64,000 bases of DNA, taken from positions 1 to 64,000 of the forward strand of contig NZ_CAJXNN010000001.1 of NCBI RefSeq assembly GCF_913057115.1, written 5' to 3'. Below the pieces are notes generated by a model. It was not told the DNA's origin, did not search any database, and worked only from the letters and a program-made list of their open reading frames with translations. Position numbers and translations under genes: made by a program. Below are positions 52,314 to 60,856 of the stretch, one piece after another. Source of the stretch: an uncultured Roseovarius sp. (GTDB lineage Bacteria > Pseudomonadota > Alphaproteobacteria > Rhodobacterales > Rhodobacteraceae). Every line of letters starts with the position of its first letter. The stretch's first letter is position 1.

Positions 52314-52976
52314 TCAATGCGGGATCAGCAGGGCGATGACACCGACGATGATCAGGCTCAGCGCCCAGACCACATCAAGGTTGAACCAGCTTTTCTTGAG
52401 GAACTTGAGGCCCAGCCAATAGTAGACGCCCATGGCCACCGCCCCGCCCGAGGCGGCCATGGCAAGGGTGTGCAGCAGGGCCACCATCAACGCGCGGGTT
52501 GTATCCGTCGCCATGAGGGCGGCAGCGGCGCTGTGGCCTGCGTTTTGGTCAATCGTGGCGCAGATGCCAAGGTAGATCGGCACCAGCATCAGCCCCGCCC
52601 CATGCGCCATGGCCGCAAGGAAGGACCAAAGCGCCAGCCTTGTGGGCGGCACACGGGCCAGAAACCTTGGGTGGCGGCGGTTGATCAGAAGGTAAATCCC
52701 GAGGCCAATCACCAGACAGGCAGCAGCAATGCGCAATTCACGCTGCCATTCGACCAGCGTGACCATGAGCGAGAAGGGCAAAAGCACCACCACCATGGCC
52801 AGCATGTGCCCCACCGCCAGCGCCAGAAGCGCGCGGTACAGGGCCCCTGCCCGGCTTTCCATCAGTGCCGCCGACACCGCCAGCGGCCAGCCCATGCCGG
52901 GGTTGATCCCATGGTAGATGCCTGACGCGGCCACGGCCCACCACAGGGCTGCCGTCGTCGAAATATCGCCTGTCAT
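52314..52976 (-). CDS. Multi-TM membrane protein with HGINPGMGW and HGAGLMLVP motifs
   Basis: About six TM segments; HGxNPG motif resembles NicO/UreH-type metal transporters. Confidence 0.75.
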   Translation of the reverse strand: MTGDISTTAALWWAVAASGIYHGINPGMGWPLAVSAALMESRAGALYRALLALAVGHMLAMVVVLLPFSLMVTLVEWQRELRIAAACLVIGLGIYLLINRRHPRFLARVPPTRLALWSFLAAMAHGAGLMLVPIYLGICATIDQNAGHSAAAALMATDTTRALMVALLHTLAMAASGGAVAMGVYYWLGLKFLKKSWFNLDVVWALSLIIVGVIALLIPH

Positions 52977-53068
52977 ATATGTTCTGCCCGCCCGCCCCGG
53001 GCGCATCCCGGGGCCTCATGGTTGGCCGAGAAGTCCCGGGTTACGCCCGGGACGCCGTTCAGCATGGT

Positions 53069-54469
53069 TCAGACAGAGGGGTAGCAGAAGCTATCGGTGG
53101 AACAATCGCCCCCCTCAAGCCGGATTTGGTGCGCGCGGTAGCCCTTGGGGAAGTTCACGTAGAAATCCTTGTCCAAGGTCAGGCCGCCGTTTTCGCCCAC
53201 ATGGGCCATGACCATCTGCCCGCCTTCATCGTCGGGATAGAATTGATCGTCCCACGAGGAATAGAGCGAGTTGGTCCAATAGACGCGTTTACCATCGCGG
53301 CTGATTTCCACCATCTGCGGGCCATAGGCGAAATCCTGACCGTTGGGGTGTTTTTTATCGGCCACGATGCCGCCCAGTTCGACCTTACCGGCCAGCGTGG
53401 GGTTCATCGGGTCGGAGACATCGTATTGATGCATCTCACCAGTGCCCCAGCAGGCGACGTAGAGGTATTTGTCGTCAAGCGAGAGGTCGATATCGGTAAC
53501 CAGCGGCGGCACCGCCTCGAACCCTTTGAGAAGCTCGGGCAGATCATCGGCGGCGGCGGGTTGCGGCGGGATGGTGATGGTTTTCTTGGCCTCGAATGTG
53601 CCGTCATCCTTGCGCCACCATGTCCAGATGGAGCCTTCGAGGTTTGTGGTATCCACCACCACGCCGCAGAAGCCGTAATCCTTGGCCGGGTCGTGGGCGG
53701 GACGAATCTCCAACGCCATCTGGTGGTTTTCGCCCAGGTCGATGGTTTGGACGTTCTTGCGCGCGCGCAGATCCCAGAAGTGGATCGCGTGGCCATATTT
53801 GTTGGACAGAAGATCCTCAGGTACGATGCCGTTTTCAAACTGCGGCGGCAGGCCCCATTCGGAACTGACCATGTAGTTGCGCGGCAGGTTCCACCAGAAA
53901 TCATAGTGTTTGTCCTGTGCCCCACGGTCCATTTCATAGCGGCCAAGGATTTCGAAGGTTTCGCAATCCATGATGAAGATGCCCGGCGGGCCATCCATGC
54001 CATCCTCGCCGCCACCACCAAGGGTGGAGACATAGATGCCTTCGGGGCCGCAGTGGATGGTATGCGGGCGGGAATAGCCGGTTTTCTCGAACACCTCTTC
54101 AGGTTCGATAACCTTGTGAATCTTGGCCTTGAGCGGCTCTTTCACGTCGATGATGTAAATCCGGCTGGAACGGATGCCGGGAATGATCAGGTAGCGGCGT
54201 TCAAGGAAAGCATGGCCAGTCAGCGGCGAGAGCGCCGAGGAACAGGCGTTCCAGCCGAAATGGTGAAACTCATCGCCTTTATGGGGCATGATCACCTGAT
54301 GCAGGATTTCGCCAAAGGTTTTCGACTTGGGGTCAACATCGACCACGGCCAGACCGTCGGGTTGGCTGCCATCGGGGCTGAGCATCAAGGTGAAGGCCAG
54401 CGTTTCGGCGGGGGCCTCCATGGCCATTTTCGGGGTCGCGTGAAAGGTTGGGTCCGGTCTTAGATTCAT
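53069..54469 (-). CDS. mtoX: Selenium-binding protein SBP56 family / methanethiol oxidase
   Basis: FHHFGWNACSSALS, SRPHTIHCGPEGIYVS, GYRAHQIRLEGGDCSTDSFCYP. Confidence 0.9.
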   Translation of the reverse strand: MNLRPDPTFHATPKMAMEAPAETLAFTLMLSPDGSQPDGLAVVDVDPKSKTFGEILHQVIMPHKGDEFHHFGWNACSSALSPLTGHAFLERRYLIIPGIRSSRIYIIDVKEPLKAKIHKVIEPEEVFEKTGYSRPHTIHCGPEGIYVSTLGGGGEDGMDGPPGIFIMDCETFEILGRYEMDRGAQDKHYDFWWNLPRNYMVSSEWGLPPQFENGIVPEDLLSNKYGHAIHFWDLRARKNVQTIDLGENHQMALEIRPAHDPAKDYGFCGVVVDTTNLEGSIWTWWRKDDGTFEAKKTITIPPQPAAADDLPELLKGFEAVPPLVTDIDLSLDDKYLYVACWGTGEMHQYDVSDPMNPTLAGKVELGGIVADKKHPNGQDFAYGPQMVEISRDGKRVYWTNSLYSSWDDQFYPDDEGGQMVMAHVGENGGLTLDKDFYVNFPKGYRAHQIRLEGGDCSTDSFCYPSV

Positions 54470-54594
54470 GTGAAATTCCTCCCTGTGCGGGTGCCTTTTT
54501 TGAAATACCGACAGCACCCTGCGGCAGAGGGTCGCACATAATCAAATGTCTGACAAATGAAATCGCTCTTAAGTTGCTGGGCCTCTTAAGGTGA

Positions 54595-54625
54595 AAAGGC
54601 CGCCACCCTTTGCGGGGTGACGGCC
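54595..54625 (-). terminator. Intrinsic terminator of PRC-barrel gene
   Basis: On minus strand GGCCGTCACCCC-GCAAA-GGGTGGCGGCC-TTTT. Confidence 0.8.
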
Positions 54626-54650
54626 CAAGCGTGAATGGAACGGACAGGTA

Positions 54651-55241
54651 TTAATTCCAGAACCCTTCGTCGACGCCCTTCATCTCTTCCAATTCTTCTT
54701 CATTGAACTGGGTCACGAAGGCATAGCTGACGTCGTCGACGGGGACGAGTTTTGCATCATCCACGGACAGGACAACGTGTTTGTCGGCCAGACCCAAAAA
54801 ACCACCCACTTCGGCGACGATACCTGTCATCTTGCCGTTCTTCGACAGGACCACATCTTCAATCTCACCGATTTGGTTCCAGTCTGAATTCACACCGTCA
54901 AAGTTGGCATTGTCCCAACCTTCGTCATTGGCTTCATCGGTGGTGTAGATCGCGCCGCCGGTGATATCGCGGGTGCGGATCAACTCGCCCTGCATATCGC
55001 TCATTTCGGCGGTTGAGACTGTCCAGTCACCGCTTGCTTCTTTGTCCATGCCTTTTTCGGCATTGGCTTGATCCATCTTTTTGGATTGTTCACCGTAATC
55101 GCCCGAGGCGTTCATCTCGGCGTTGGATTCGACTTGGGCCTTGTCGGATTTGTTGTGGTCTTCGCTTGTGGAATGGTTGTCGGCAAAGGCTGTGGTGGCG
55201 GCCAGCGCCATTGCAATCGCTGTCGTTCCAAAGAGTTTCAT
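54651..55241 (-). CDS. PRC-barrel domain-containing secreted protein
   Basis: Signal peptide; QGELIRTRDITGGAIYTTDE...IGEIEDVVLSKNGKMTGIVAEVGGFLGLADKHV. Confidence 0.88.
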   Translation of the reverse strand: MKLFGTTAIAMALAATTAFADNHSTSEDHNKSDKAQVESNAEMNASGDYGEQSKKMDQANAEKGMDKEASGDWTVSTAEMSDMQGELIRTRDITGGAIYTTDEANDEGWDNANFDGVNSDWNQIGEIEDVVLSKNGKMTGIVAEVGGFLGLADKHVVLSVDDAKLVPVDDVSYAFVTQFNEEELEEMKGVDEGFWN

Positions 55242-55373
55242 GACATGCCTCCTTTTCGTTTGGCTTGTGCAATCAGAACGCAATCGCCCCCCGATCCTGT
55301 TCCAGACCGGAGGGCGAAAAGACTCATGATTTGCGATGGAACGAAGGCCGCCGGATTGCGTTATGCGCGCGGC

Positions 55374-55982
55374 TTAGAACTCCACCCCGATTTGCGCCTT
55401 GATGCCTGAGCGGAAGGGATGCTTCACCAGTTCCATTTCGGTTACCAAGTCGGCGATTTCGATTAGGTCATCCTTGGCGTTGCGGCCTGTCAGGACGACG
55501 TGGGTCATGTGCGGTTTTTCCTCGGCGAGGAATTGAACCACCTCGTCGATATCAAGGTAGTCGTAGCGCAGGGCGATGTTGATTTCGTCCAGCAGGACCA
55601 TCTTGTTGGCCTCATCCCGGATCAACTCCTTGGCCTTTTCCCATGCGGCTTGGGCCATTTCGGTATCGCGCTCGCGATCCTGGGTTTCCCAGGTGAAGCC
55701 CTCGCCCATGGTGTGGAACGAACAGGTGTCGGAAAACTTGGACAGGATCATGTCGCGTTCGCCCGTGCTCATCCCGCCCTTGATGAACTGCACCACGGCG
55801 CATTTCATGTCATGGGCGATGCAGCGGAAGATCATCCCGAAGGCGGCCGAGGATTTGCCCTTGCCCTTGCCGGTGTGGACGATGATCAGGCCTTTCTCAT
55901 CGGTCTTGGTGGCCATGATCTTGTCGCGGGCGGCCTTTTTCTTGGCCATTTTCATCGCGTGGCGGTCGGGGTCGTCAGACAT
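55374..55982 (-). CDS. cobO: Cob(I)yrinic acid a,c-diamide adenosyltransferase
   Basis: GLIIVHTGKGKGKSSAAFGMIFR; KMVLLDEINIALRYDYL; VVLTGRNA. Confidence 0.95.
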   Translation of the reverse strand: MSDDPDRHAMKMAKKKAARDKIMATKTDEKGLIIVHTGKGKGKSSAAFGMIFRCIAHDMKCAVVQFIKGGMSTGERDMILSKFSDTCSFHTMGEGFTWETQDRERDTEMAQAAWEKAKELIRDEANKMVLLDEINIALRYDYLDIDEVVQFLAEEKPHMTHVVLTGRNAKDDLIEIADLVTEMELVKHPFRSGIKAQIGVEF

Positions 55983-55997
55983 GAGCGCGGTTTCCTT

Positions 55998-56714
55998 TCA
56001 CTGGAATAGACCCAAAACATAAGGCGCAATCAGGGCGGTTAGCAAGGCATTGAGGCCCATGCCGATACCTGCGAAGGCACCGGCGGTTTGATTGACCTGA
56101 AAGGCGCGGGCGGTGCCGATGCCGTGGGCGGCGACCCCCACCGAAAAGCCGCGCGCGCGCCAATCGGTGATGCGCAGGGCGTTCATCAGCGGCGTGACCA
56201 CGACCGCACCGATAATCCCGGTGATGATGACAAGGGCCGCGGTGAGTGTGGGCAAACCGCCCAGTTTCTCGGCGATACCGATGGCGACGGGCGCGGTGGT
56301 GGATTTCGGCGCGAGCGAGGCCAGCGTTGCACCTTCGACGCCCAGGGCTTTGGCAATCCAGAGCGCAGACGCAACAGCAGTGACCGAGCCCACGATCAAC
56401 GCGCCCGCCATGGGAAGGAGCGTACGCCGGACGTGGTGCAGGTTGCTGTAGAGCGGACCAGCAAGCGCCACAGTGGCCGGGCCAAGCATGAAATGCACGA
56501 ACTGCGCGCCCTCGAAATAGGTGGCATAGGGGGTTCGCGTGGCCCAGAGCACCACGCCGAGGATCACCATGGCCAGCAGCACCGGGTTGACCAGTGGGTT
56601 GCGGCCCGAGGCGCGGAACAGGGCATCGCCGATGAGGTAAGCGATCAGCGTGGCCGTCAGCCACAAAAGCGGCCCTTCGCGCAGGTAGGACCAGATGTCG
56701 GGCAGGTCAGTCAT
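55998..56714 (-). CDS. LrgB family protein
   Basis: LGPATVALAGPLYSN; APKSTTAPVAIGIAE; GVAAHGIGTARAFQ. Confidence 0.93.
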   Translation of the reverse strand: MTDLPDIWSYLREGPLLWLTATLIAYLIGDALFRASGRNPLVNPVLLAMVILGVVLWATRTPYATYFEGAQFVHFMLGPATVALAGPLYSNLHHVRRTLLPMAGALIVGSVTAVASALWIAKALGVEGATLASLAPKSTTAPVAIGIAEKLGGLPTLTAALVIITGIIGAVVVTPLMNALRITDWRARGFSVGVAAHGIGTARAFQVNQTAGAFAGIGMGLNALLTALIAPYVLGLFQ

Positions 56715-57070
56715 TCCGCGCCCTCCGTACTGCCGGTCAGGCGGGCGAGGGCCACGAAAGTCAGTGCGCCTGCGACAAGCGCGATAAGAGTGCTGGCCAC
56801 CAGCGCCGCTATGAGGGCAAGGCCCGAAGTGCCCAAGACCTCGACATGGCTGATGACACCGACCCCAGCGGGCACGAAGAGCAGCGACAGATGCGCAAGG
56901 ATGCCTTGCGAGGTTGGCAGGATGCGTTCGGCAAGCGGCTTGCTTGCCAGGAAACTCACCAGCAAAAGCGCCATGCCGATCACCGGGCCGGGGATGGGCA
57001 GCGCCAGCAGGCGAGCCAGCACCTCCCCCACCAGTTGGGCAACGAGGATAATGGCGATGTTGAGGATCAT
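56711..57070 (-). CDS. CidA/LrgA family protein
   Basis: LPIPGPVIGMALLL; paired with LrgB. Confidence 0.9.
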   Translation of the reverse strand: MILNIAIILVAQLVGEVLARLLALPIPGPVIGMALLLVSFLASKPLAERILPTSQGILAHLSLLFVPAGVGVISHVEVLGTSGLALIAALVASTLIALVAGALTFVALARLTGSTEGAE

Positions 57071-57160
57071 GGGATTGGCCTTTCGCGTCATGCTCTGGGT
57101 CAGCATATGGACCGCGCAGCGAAAGGAAAGACCGCGCCCGGGGGACGCGGCCCTTTGGTT

Positions 57161-58372
57161 CTAAGCGTGGGCTGTGGCGCGTGGGGCGGCAGGCCGCCCG
57201 AAATGCCGCTTGTTGAGATGCAGCATCAGCCAGATCATCGCGAATTGCGAGGCCAGCGCGATGGCGGTCAGCGCCCAGAAGGCCAGCCCGAACTTGTCGA
57301 TCACACCGGCTTCTACCAGCCCCTTGTTGACGAAGAAATGCATCATCACCGCGAAGGCCACACCGGGGCAGATCAGGGCATATGAGCCGGGCGAGGTTTT
57401 CTCACCGGTGACGAACTCGGACATGTACCCCTGACGCTTCAGGACCAGGAGGCCAAGCAGCAGGAACAGCACCTCGATGGTCAGCAGGCGGGCGAGAAAC
57501 ACCAGCGTTTCACCCGGTGTGCCGTGGGCGTCAAAGGCCACGTGCAACCCATGGTTCTGCCGCATGAAAAGAATACCCAGAACGGTGACAATCGGCACGA
57601 CGACCATCAGGGTCGGCGCGGCCTCTTTCGCGGTGCCGTGGTGGAGCATGGAGTTGAAGCCGGTGATCGCGGCGACCAGCGTGTAGATGATAGCGGTGAT
57701 CCCGAAGAAGGTGGAAAGCACAAGGCTGACCCCGACTGTAATGGTGTTGGTGCTCATGGCGGCAGGTGCGGCGAGGCCCACGCCAACCATCGAGATCGCG
57801 AAGGCGGGCAAGAGTTGGGCAAAGGAGTTATGAGCGGTGACGTCGAACACCCCGCCTTGGGTCAGAACCCGGCCAAGAAAATGGCCGATCAGGCGGAAGG
57901 CCCAGACCCCCAAACCTAAGAAGGCCACAAGCGCCAGCGGGAAGAGGTATTCGACGATTCCCCAAAGCCCCGGCACGAAGACCAGACCAAGGATGAAGCC
58001 GACGTTGATTGTCATGGCGGATGCCAAGGGCGCGGCCAGAAGGGTGGTTTCGCCATTGGTTTTTCGCAAATCGTTGTACGCTTGGGTCTTCATGAAGCGA
58101 CGCAGGGCAGCGATATTCCAGATCAATGATTTGATATTGAGAATGGCCATCGCGGCGATACCCAGCCACGCTGTGACGATGGCCGCTTGCAATGCAGGGT
58201 TTCCGCCGCTGAAGGCCGCCATCACATCCTCGAACACCGGCACGGGGCGGCCCGGATGCGGCACCCAGAACATCAGGTACATGAAGAAGGTGACCACAAG
58301 CCCCCCTGCCCCAAGCGAGGCAAGGAAGTAGAGCGGTGAATAGGTATCGGCGGGGCGGGTTTGTGCGGGCAT
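57161..58372 (-). CDS. Large multi-TM protein, TsoY family-like
   Basis: About ten TM; SLGAGGLVVTFFMYLMFWVPHPGRPVPVFEDV; family assignment from memory only. Confidence 0.6.
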   Translation of the reverse strand: MPAQTRPADTYSPLYFLASLGAGGLVVTFFMYLMFWVPHPGRPVPVFEDVMAAFSGGNPALQAAIVTAWLGIAAMAILNIKSLIWNIAALRRFMKTQAYNDLRKTNGETTLLAAPLASAMTINVGFILGLVFVPGLWGIVEYLFPLALVAFLGLGVWAFRLIGHFLGRVLTQGGVFDVTAHNSFAQLLPAFAISMVGVGLAAPAAMSTNTITVGVSLVLSTFFGITAIIYTLVAAITGFNSMLHHGTAKEAAPTLMVVVPIVTVLGILFMRQNHGLHVAFDAHGTPGETLVFLARLLTIEVLFLLLGLLVLKRQGYMSEFVTGEKTSPGSYALICPGVAFAVMMHFFVNKGLVEAGVIDKFGLAFWALTAIALASQFAMIWLMLHLNKRHFGRPAAPRATAHA

Positions 58373-58385
58373 GGTCGCCTCCTTT

Positions 58386-58430
58386 CACATTCCAATTTCG
58401 GAATATATTACATTCTAAAATTGGAATGTG
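58386..58430. promoter_or_regulatory. Tandem ATTC-N8-GAAT operators upstream of the TsoY-like gene
   Basis: ATTCCAATTTCGGAAT 58389-58404 and ATTCTAAAATTGGAAT 58412-58427; outer perfect 13-bp inverted repeat CACATTCCAATTT/AAATTGGAATGTG. Confidence 0.75.
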
Positions 58431-58485
58431 TATGGGGCGGAATGTCGCTGCCTGAAACTGAAGAGGGCTGGAAGGCCGTTACATG

Positions 58486-59358
58486 TCAAACCAAGACGAA
58501 GTCTTGAAGCGCATAGCCCTGCACAAAAAGCAGAGCGGTCAGATCACCGTGGTTCACCCGCACATCACATTGCGCGGCAACGCTTGGCTTGGCGTGTAGC
58601 GCCACGCCGGTTCCCGCGCGCCCCAGCATGCCAAGATCATTCGCGCCATCGCCCACGGCGATTACATCCGCCTCGGTGATACCCAACTGTTCCGTGACCT
58701 CTTCAAGTGCGGCCACCTTGGCCTCGCGACCAAGGATTGGGCGGGAAACGTCGCCAGTGAGGGTTCCGCTCTCTATCAACAGGGTATTGGCGCGATTCTC
58801 ATGAAAGCCGAGATCGGCCGCCACCTTTTCAGTAAAGGCCGTGAACCCACCCGAGACCAGCACGCAATGCCCGCCATTGGCCCGCATCGTTGCCAAAAGG
58901 GTTTTGCCACCGGGCATATAGCTGATCCGCTCGGCCAGAACTTGGTCTATCACGGCCTCATCCAACCCTTTCAAAAGCGCCACGCGTTCAAGTAATGCAC
59001 CTTCGAAATCCAACTCACCGTTCATGGCCCGCGCGGTGATCTTTTTCACGTGGTCCCCGACCCCAGCCACATCCGCCAACTCATCGATACACTCCTGCTG
59101 GATCATGGTGCTGTCCATATCGGCCAGAAGCATTCGTTTGCGCCGTCCCTCGGTGGGTTGCACGACCAGATCGACGCGCATTCCCTGAAGATCCTCCCAG
59201 ACCTGCCACAGGTTTTCAGGCAAAGCCTGCAAATGAAACTCCGCTGCCTCGTCAGGCGACAGCCAAATCGCCTGAGCCCCGCCCCAAGCATTGCGCAGGG
59301 TTTCGACAAGAGCAGGCTCAAGCGCGCCCTTCGGCGCAATCAGGGTGGCGGTGAACAT
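58486..59358 (-). CDS. serB: Phosphoserine phosphatase
   Basis: LLADMDSTMIQQECIDELAD; VLVSGGFTAF; AVGDGANDLGML. Confidence 0.96.
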   Translation of the reverse strand: MFTATLIAPKGALEPALVETLRNAWGGAQAIWLSPDEAAEFHLQALPENLWQVWEDLQGMRVDLVVQPTEGRRKRMLLADMDSTMIQQECIDELADVAGVGDHVKKITARAMNGELDFEGALLERVALLKGLDEAVIDQVLAERISYMPGGKTLLATMRANGGHCVLVSGGFTAFTEKVAADLGFHENRANTLLIESGTLTGDVSRPILGREAKVAALEEVTEQLGITEADVIAVGDGANDLGMLGRAGTGVALHAKPSVAAQCDVRVNHGDLTALLFVQGYALQDFVLV

Positions 59359-59551
59359 GAAAAACCTCGGGTTTGTAATGCACCTGCGGCATAGCGCAGG
59401 TCAGCCAAGGGTTCCAGTGGGCGGCGCGCAAACAGGGCCCACGCCGGGCCACATCTGTCCCGCAAGTTTCCGATCGTAGCCACCATGCGTCGTATTTTGC
59501 CACCGAAACGCCGCTGAATGTCATTTCTGCACTTGCGAAATTGCCGGACGG

Positions 59552-59612
59552 GCCGTATCCCATTCGGTGGGACACCCCTCCCCAACGAGGGGCGCTTATC
59601 TGGAAGGGTAGC
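59552..59612 (+). ncRNA. serC leader RNA motif
   Basis: Two short hairpins directly upstream of serC: TCCCATTCGGTGGGA and CCCCTCCCCAACGAGGGG; alphaproteobacterial serC 5' leader context. Confidence 0.7.
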
Positions 59613-59616
59613 AGAA

Positions 59617-60771
59617 ATGGCTATTGAACAACCGGCAACGCGGCCGGCCAATCCGCGTTTTTCCTCTGGCCCCTGTGCCAAACCCCCCGCATTTTCGCTG
59701 GATAAACTAAGTGACGCGCCCTTGGGCCGCAGTCACCGTGCCGCCGTGGGCAAGGCCAAGCTGAAGGCCGCCATCGAAGGCACCCGCGAGGTGCTGGGCA
59801 TCCCCGCCGACTATAAAATCGGCATCGTCCCCGCCTCGGACACCGGCGCCGTGGAAATGGCGATGTGGAACCTCTTGGGCGAACGTAAGGTCGAAATGCT
59901 GGCCTGGGAAAGCTTTGGCGCGGGTTGGGTTACCGACGCGGTGAAACAGCTCAAGCTGGATGCCGAGGTCAAAGAAGCCCCCTATGGCGAGATCGTGGAC
60001 CTTTCCACGGTCGATACCGACAATGACGTGGTCTTCACCTGGAACGGCACCACCTCGGGCGCGCGTGTCCCGAACGGCGATTGGATCAAAGCCGACCGCC
60101 AAGGCCTGACCATCTGTGATGCCACCTCAGCGGCCTTTGCCCAGCGCCTGCCGTGGGACAAACTGGATGTCACCACCTTCTCTTGGCAGAAGGTTCTGGG
60201 CGGTGAGGCTGCGCATGGCATGATCATCCTCAGCCCCCGCGCCGTGGAGCGCCTGGAAAGCTACACCCCCGCCTGGCCCCTGCCCAAGATCTTTCGCCTG
60301 ACCAAAGGCGGCAAGCTGATCGACGGTATTTTCGAAGGCGCGACCATCAACACACCTTCGATGCTGGCCGTGGAGGATTACCTGCTGGCGCTTGACTGGG
60401 CGCGCTCGGTCGGGGGCCTCGAAGGGTTGCGCGAACGCGCCTATGCCAACCTTGCCGCGGTGCAAAGCTTCGTTGCCGAAAACGATTGGCTGGCCTTCTT
60501 GGTCGATGATCCGGCAATCCGCTCGAACACCTCGGTCTGCCTGAAGTTCACCGATGAGCGCATCACCGACGGCGCGGCTTTCGCCAAGGCTATCGTCAAG
60601 CGGCTGGATACCGAAGGCGTGGCTTATGACATCGGCGCTTATCGCGATGCGCCGGCGGGCCTGCGCATCTGGTGTGGCGGCACAGTCGAAGCAGCCGACG
60701 TCGCGACCCTCATGCCCTGGATCAAATGGGCCTTTGAGGCCGAGATCGACGCGCTGAGCGAAGCCGCCTGA
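59617..60771 (+). CDS. serC: Phosphoserine aminotransferase
   Basis: [39 protein letters not shown]. Confidence 0.95.
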   Translation: MAIEQPATRPANPRFSSGPCAKPPAFSLDKLSDAPLGRSHRAAVGKAKLKAAIEGTREVLGIPADYKIGIVPASDTGAVEMAMWNLLGERKVEMLAWESFGAGWVTDAVKQLKLDAEVKEAPYGEIVDLSTVDTDNDVVFTWNGTTSGARVPNGDWIKADRQGLTICDATSAAFAQRLPWDKLDVTTFSWQKVLGGEAAHGMIILSPRAVERLESYTPAWPLPKIFRLTKGGKLIDGIFEGATINTPSMLAVEDYLLALDWARSVGGLEGLRERAYANLAAVQSFVAENDWLAFLVDDPAIRSNTSVCLKFTDERITDGAAFAKAIVKRLDTEGVAYDIGAYRDAPAGLRIWCGGTVEAADVATLMPWIKWAFEAEIDALSEAA

Positions 60772-60774
60772 TCC

Positions 60775-60819
60775 CGATTTCTTGAAAAGAAATCGGTCCG
60801 GACTTTTTTCAAAAGTCCG
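60775..60819. repeat. 45-nt twin hairpin, copy 3 (serC-serA intergenic)
   Basis: CGATTTCTT-GAA-AAGAAATCG / GTC / CGGACTTTT-TTC-AAAAGTCCG. Confidence 0.8.
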
Positions 60820-60856
60820 GGCCACGCCCCAACATTTTCTCATAAGGACCAGAAAC

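Noticed and set aside
52979-54463. 494-aa plus-strand ORF antisense to the mtoX-like gene
   Set aside because: Shadow ORF; the opposite strand has clear SBP56 motifs.
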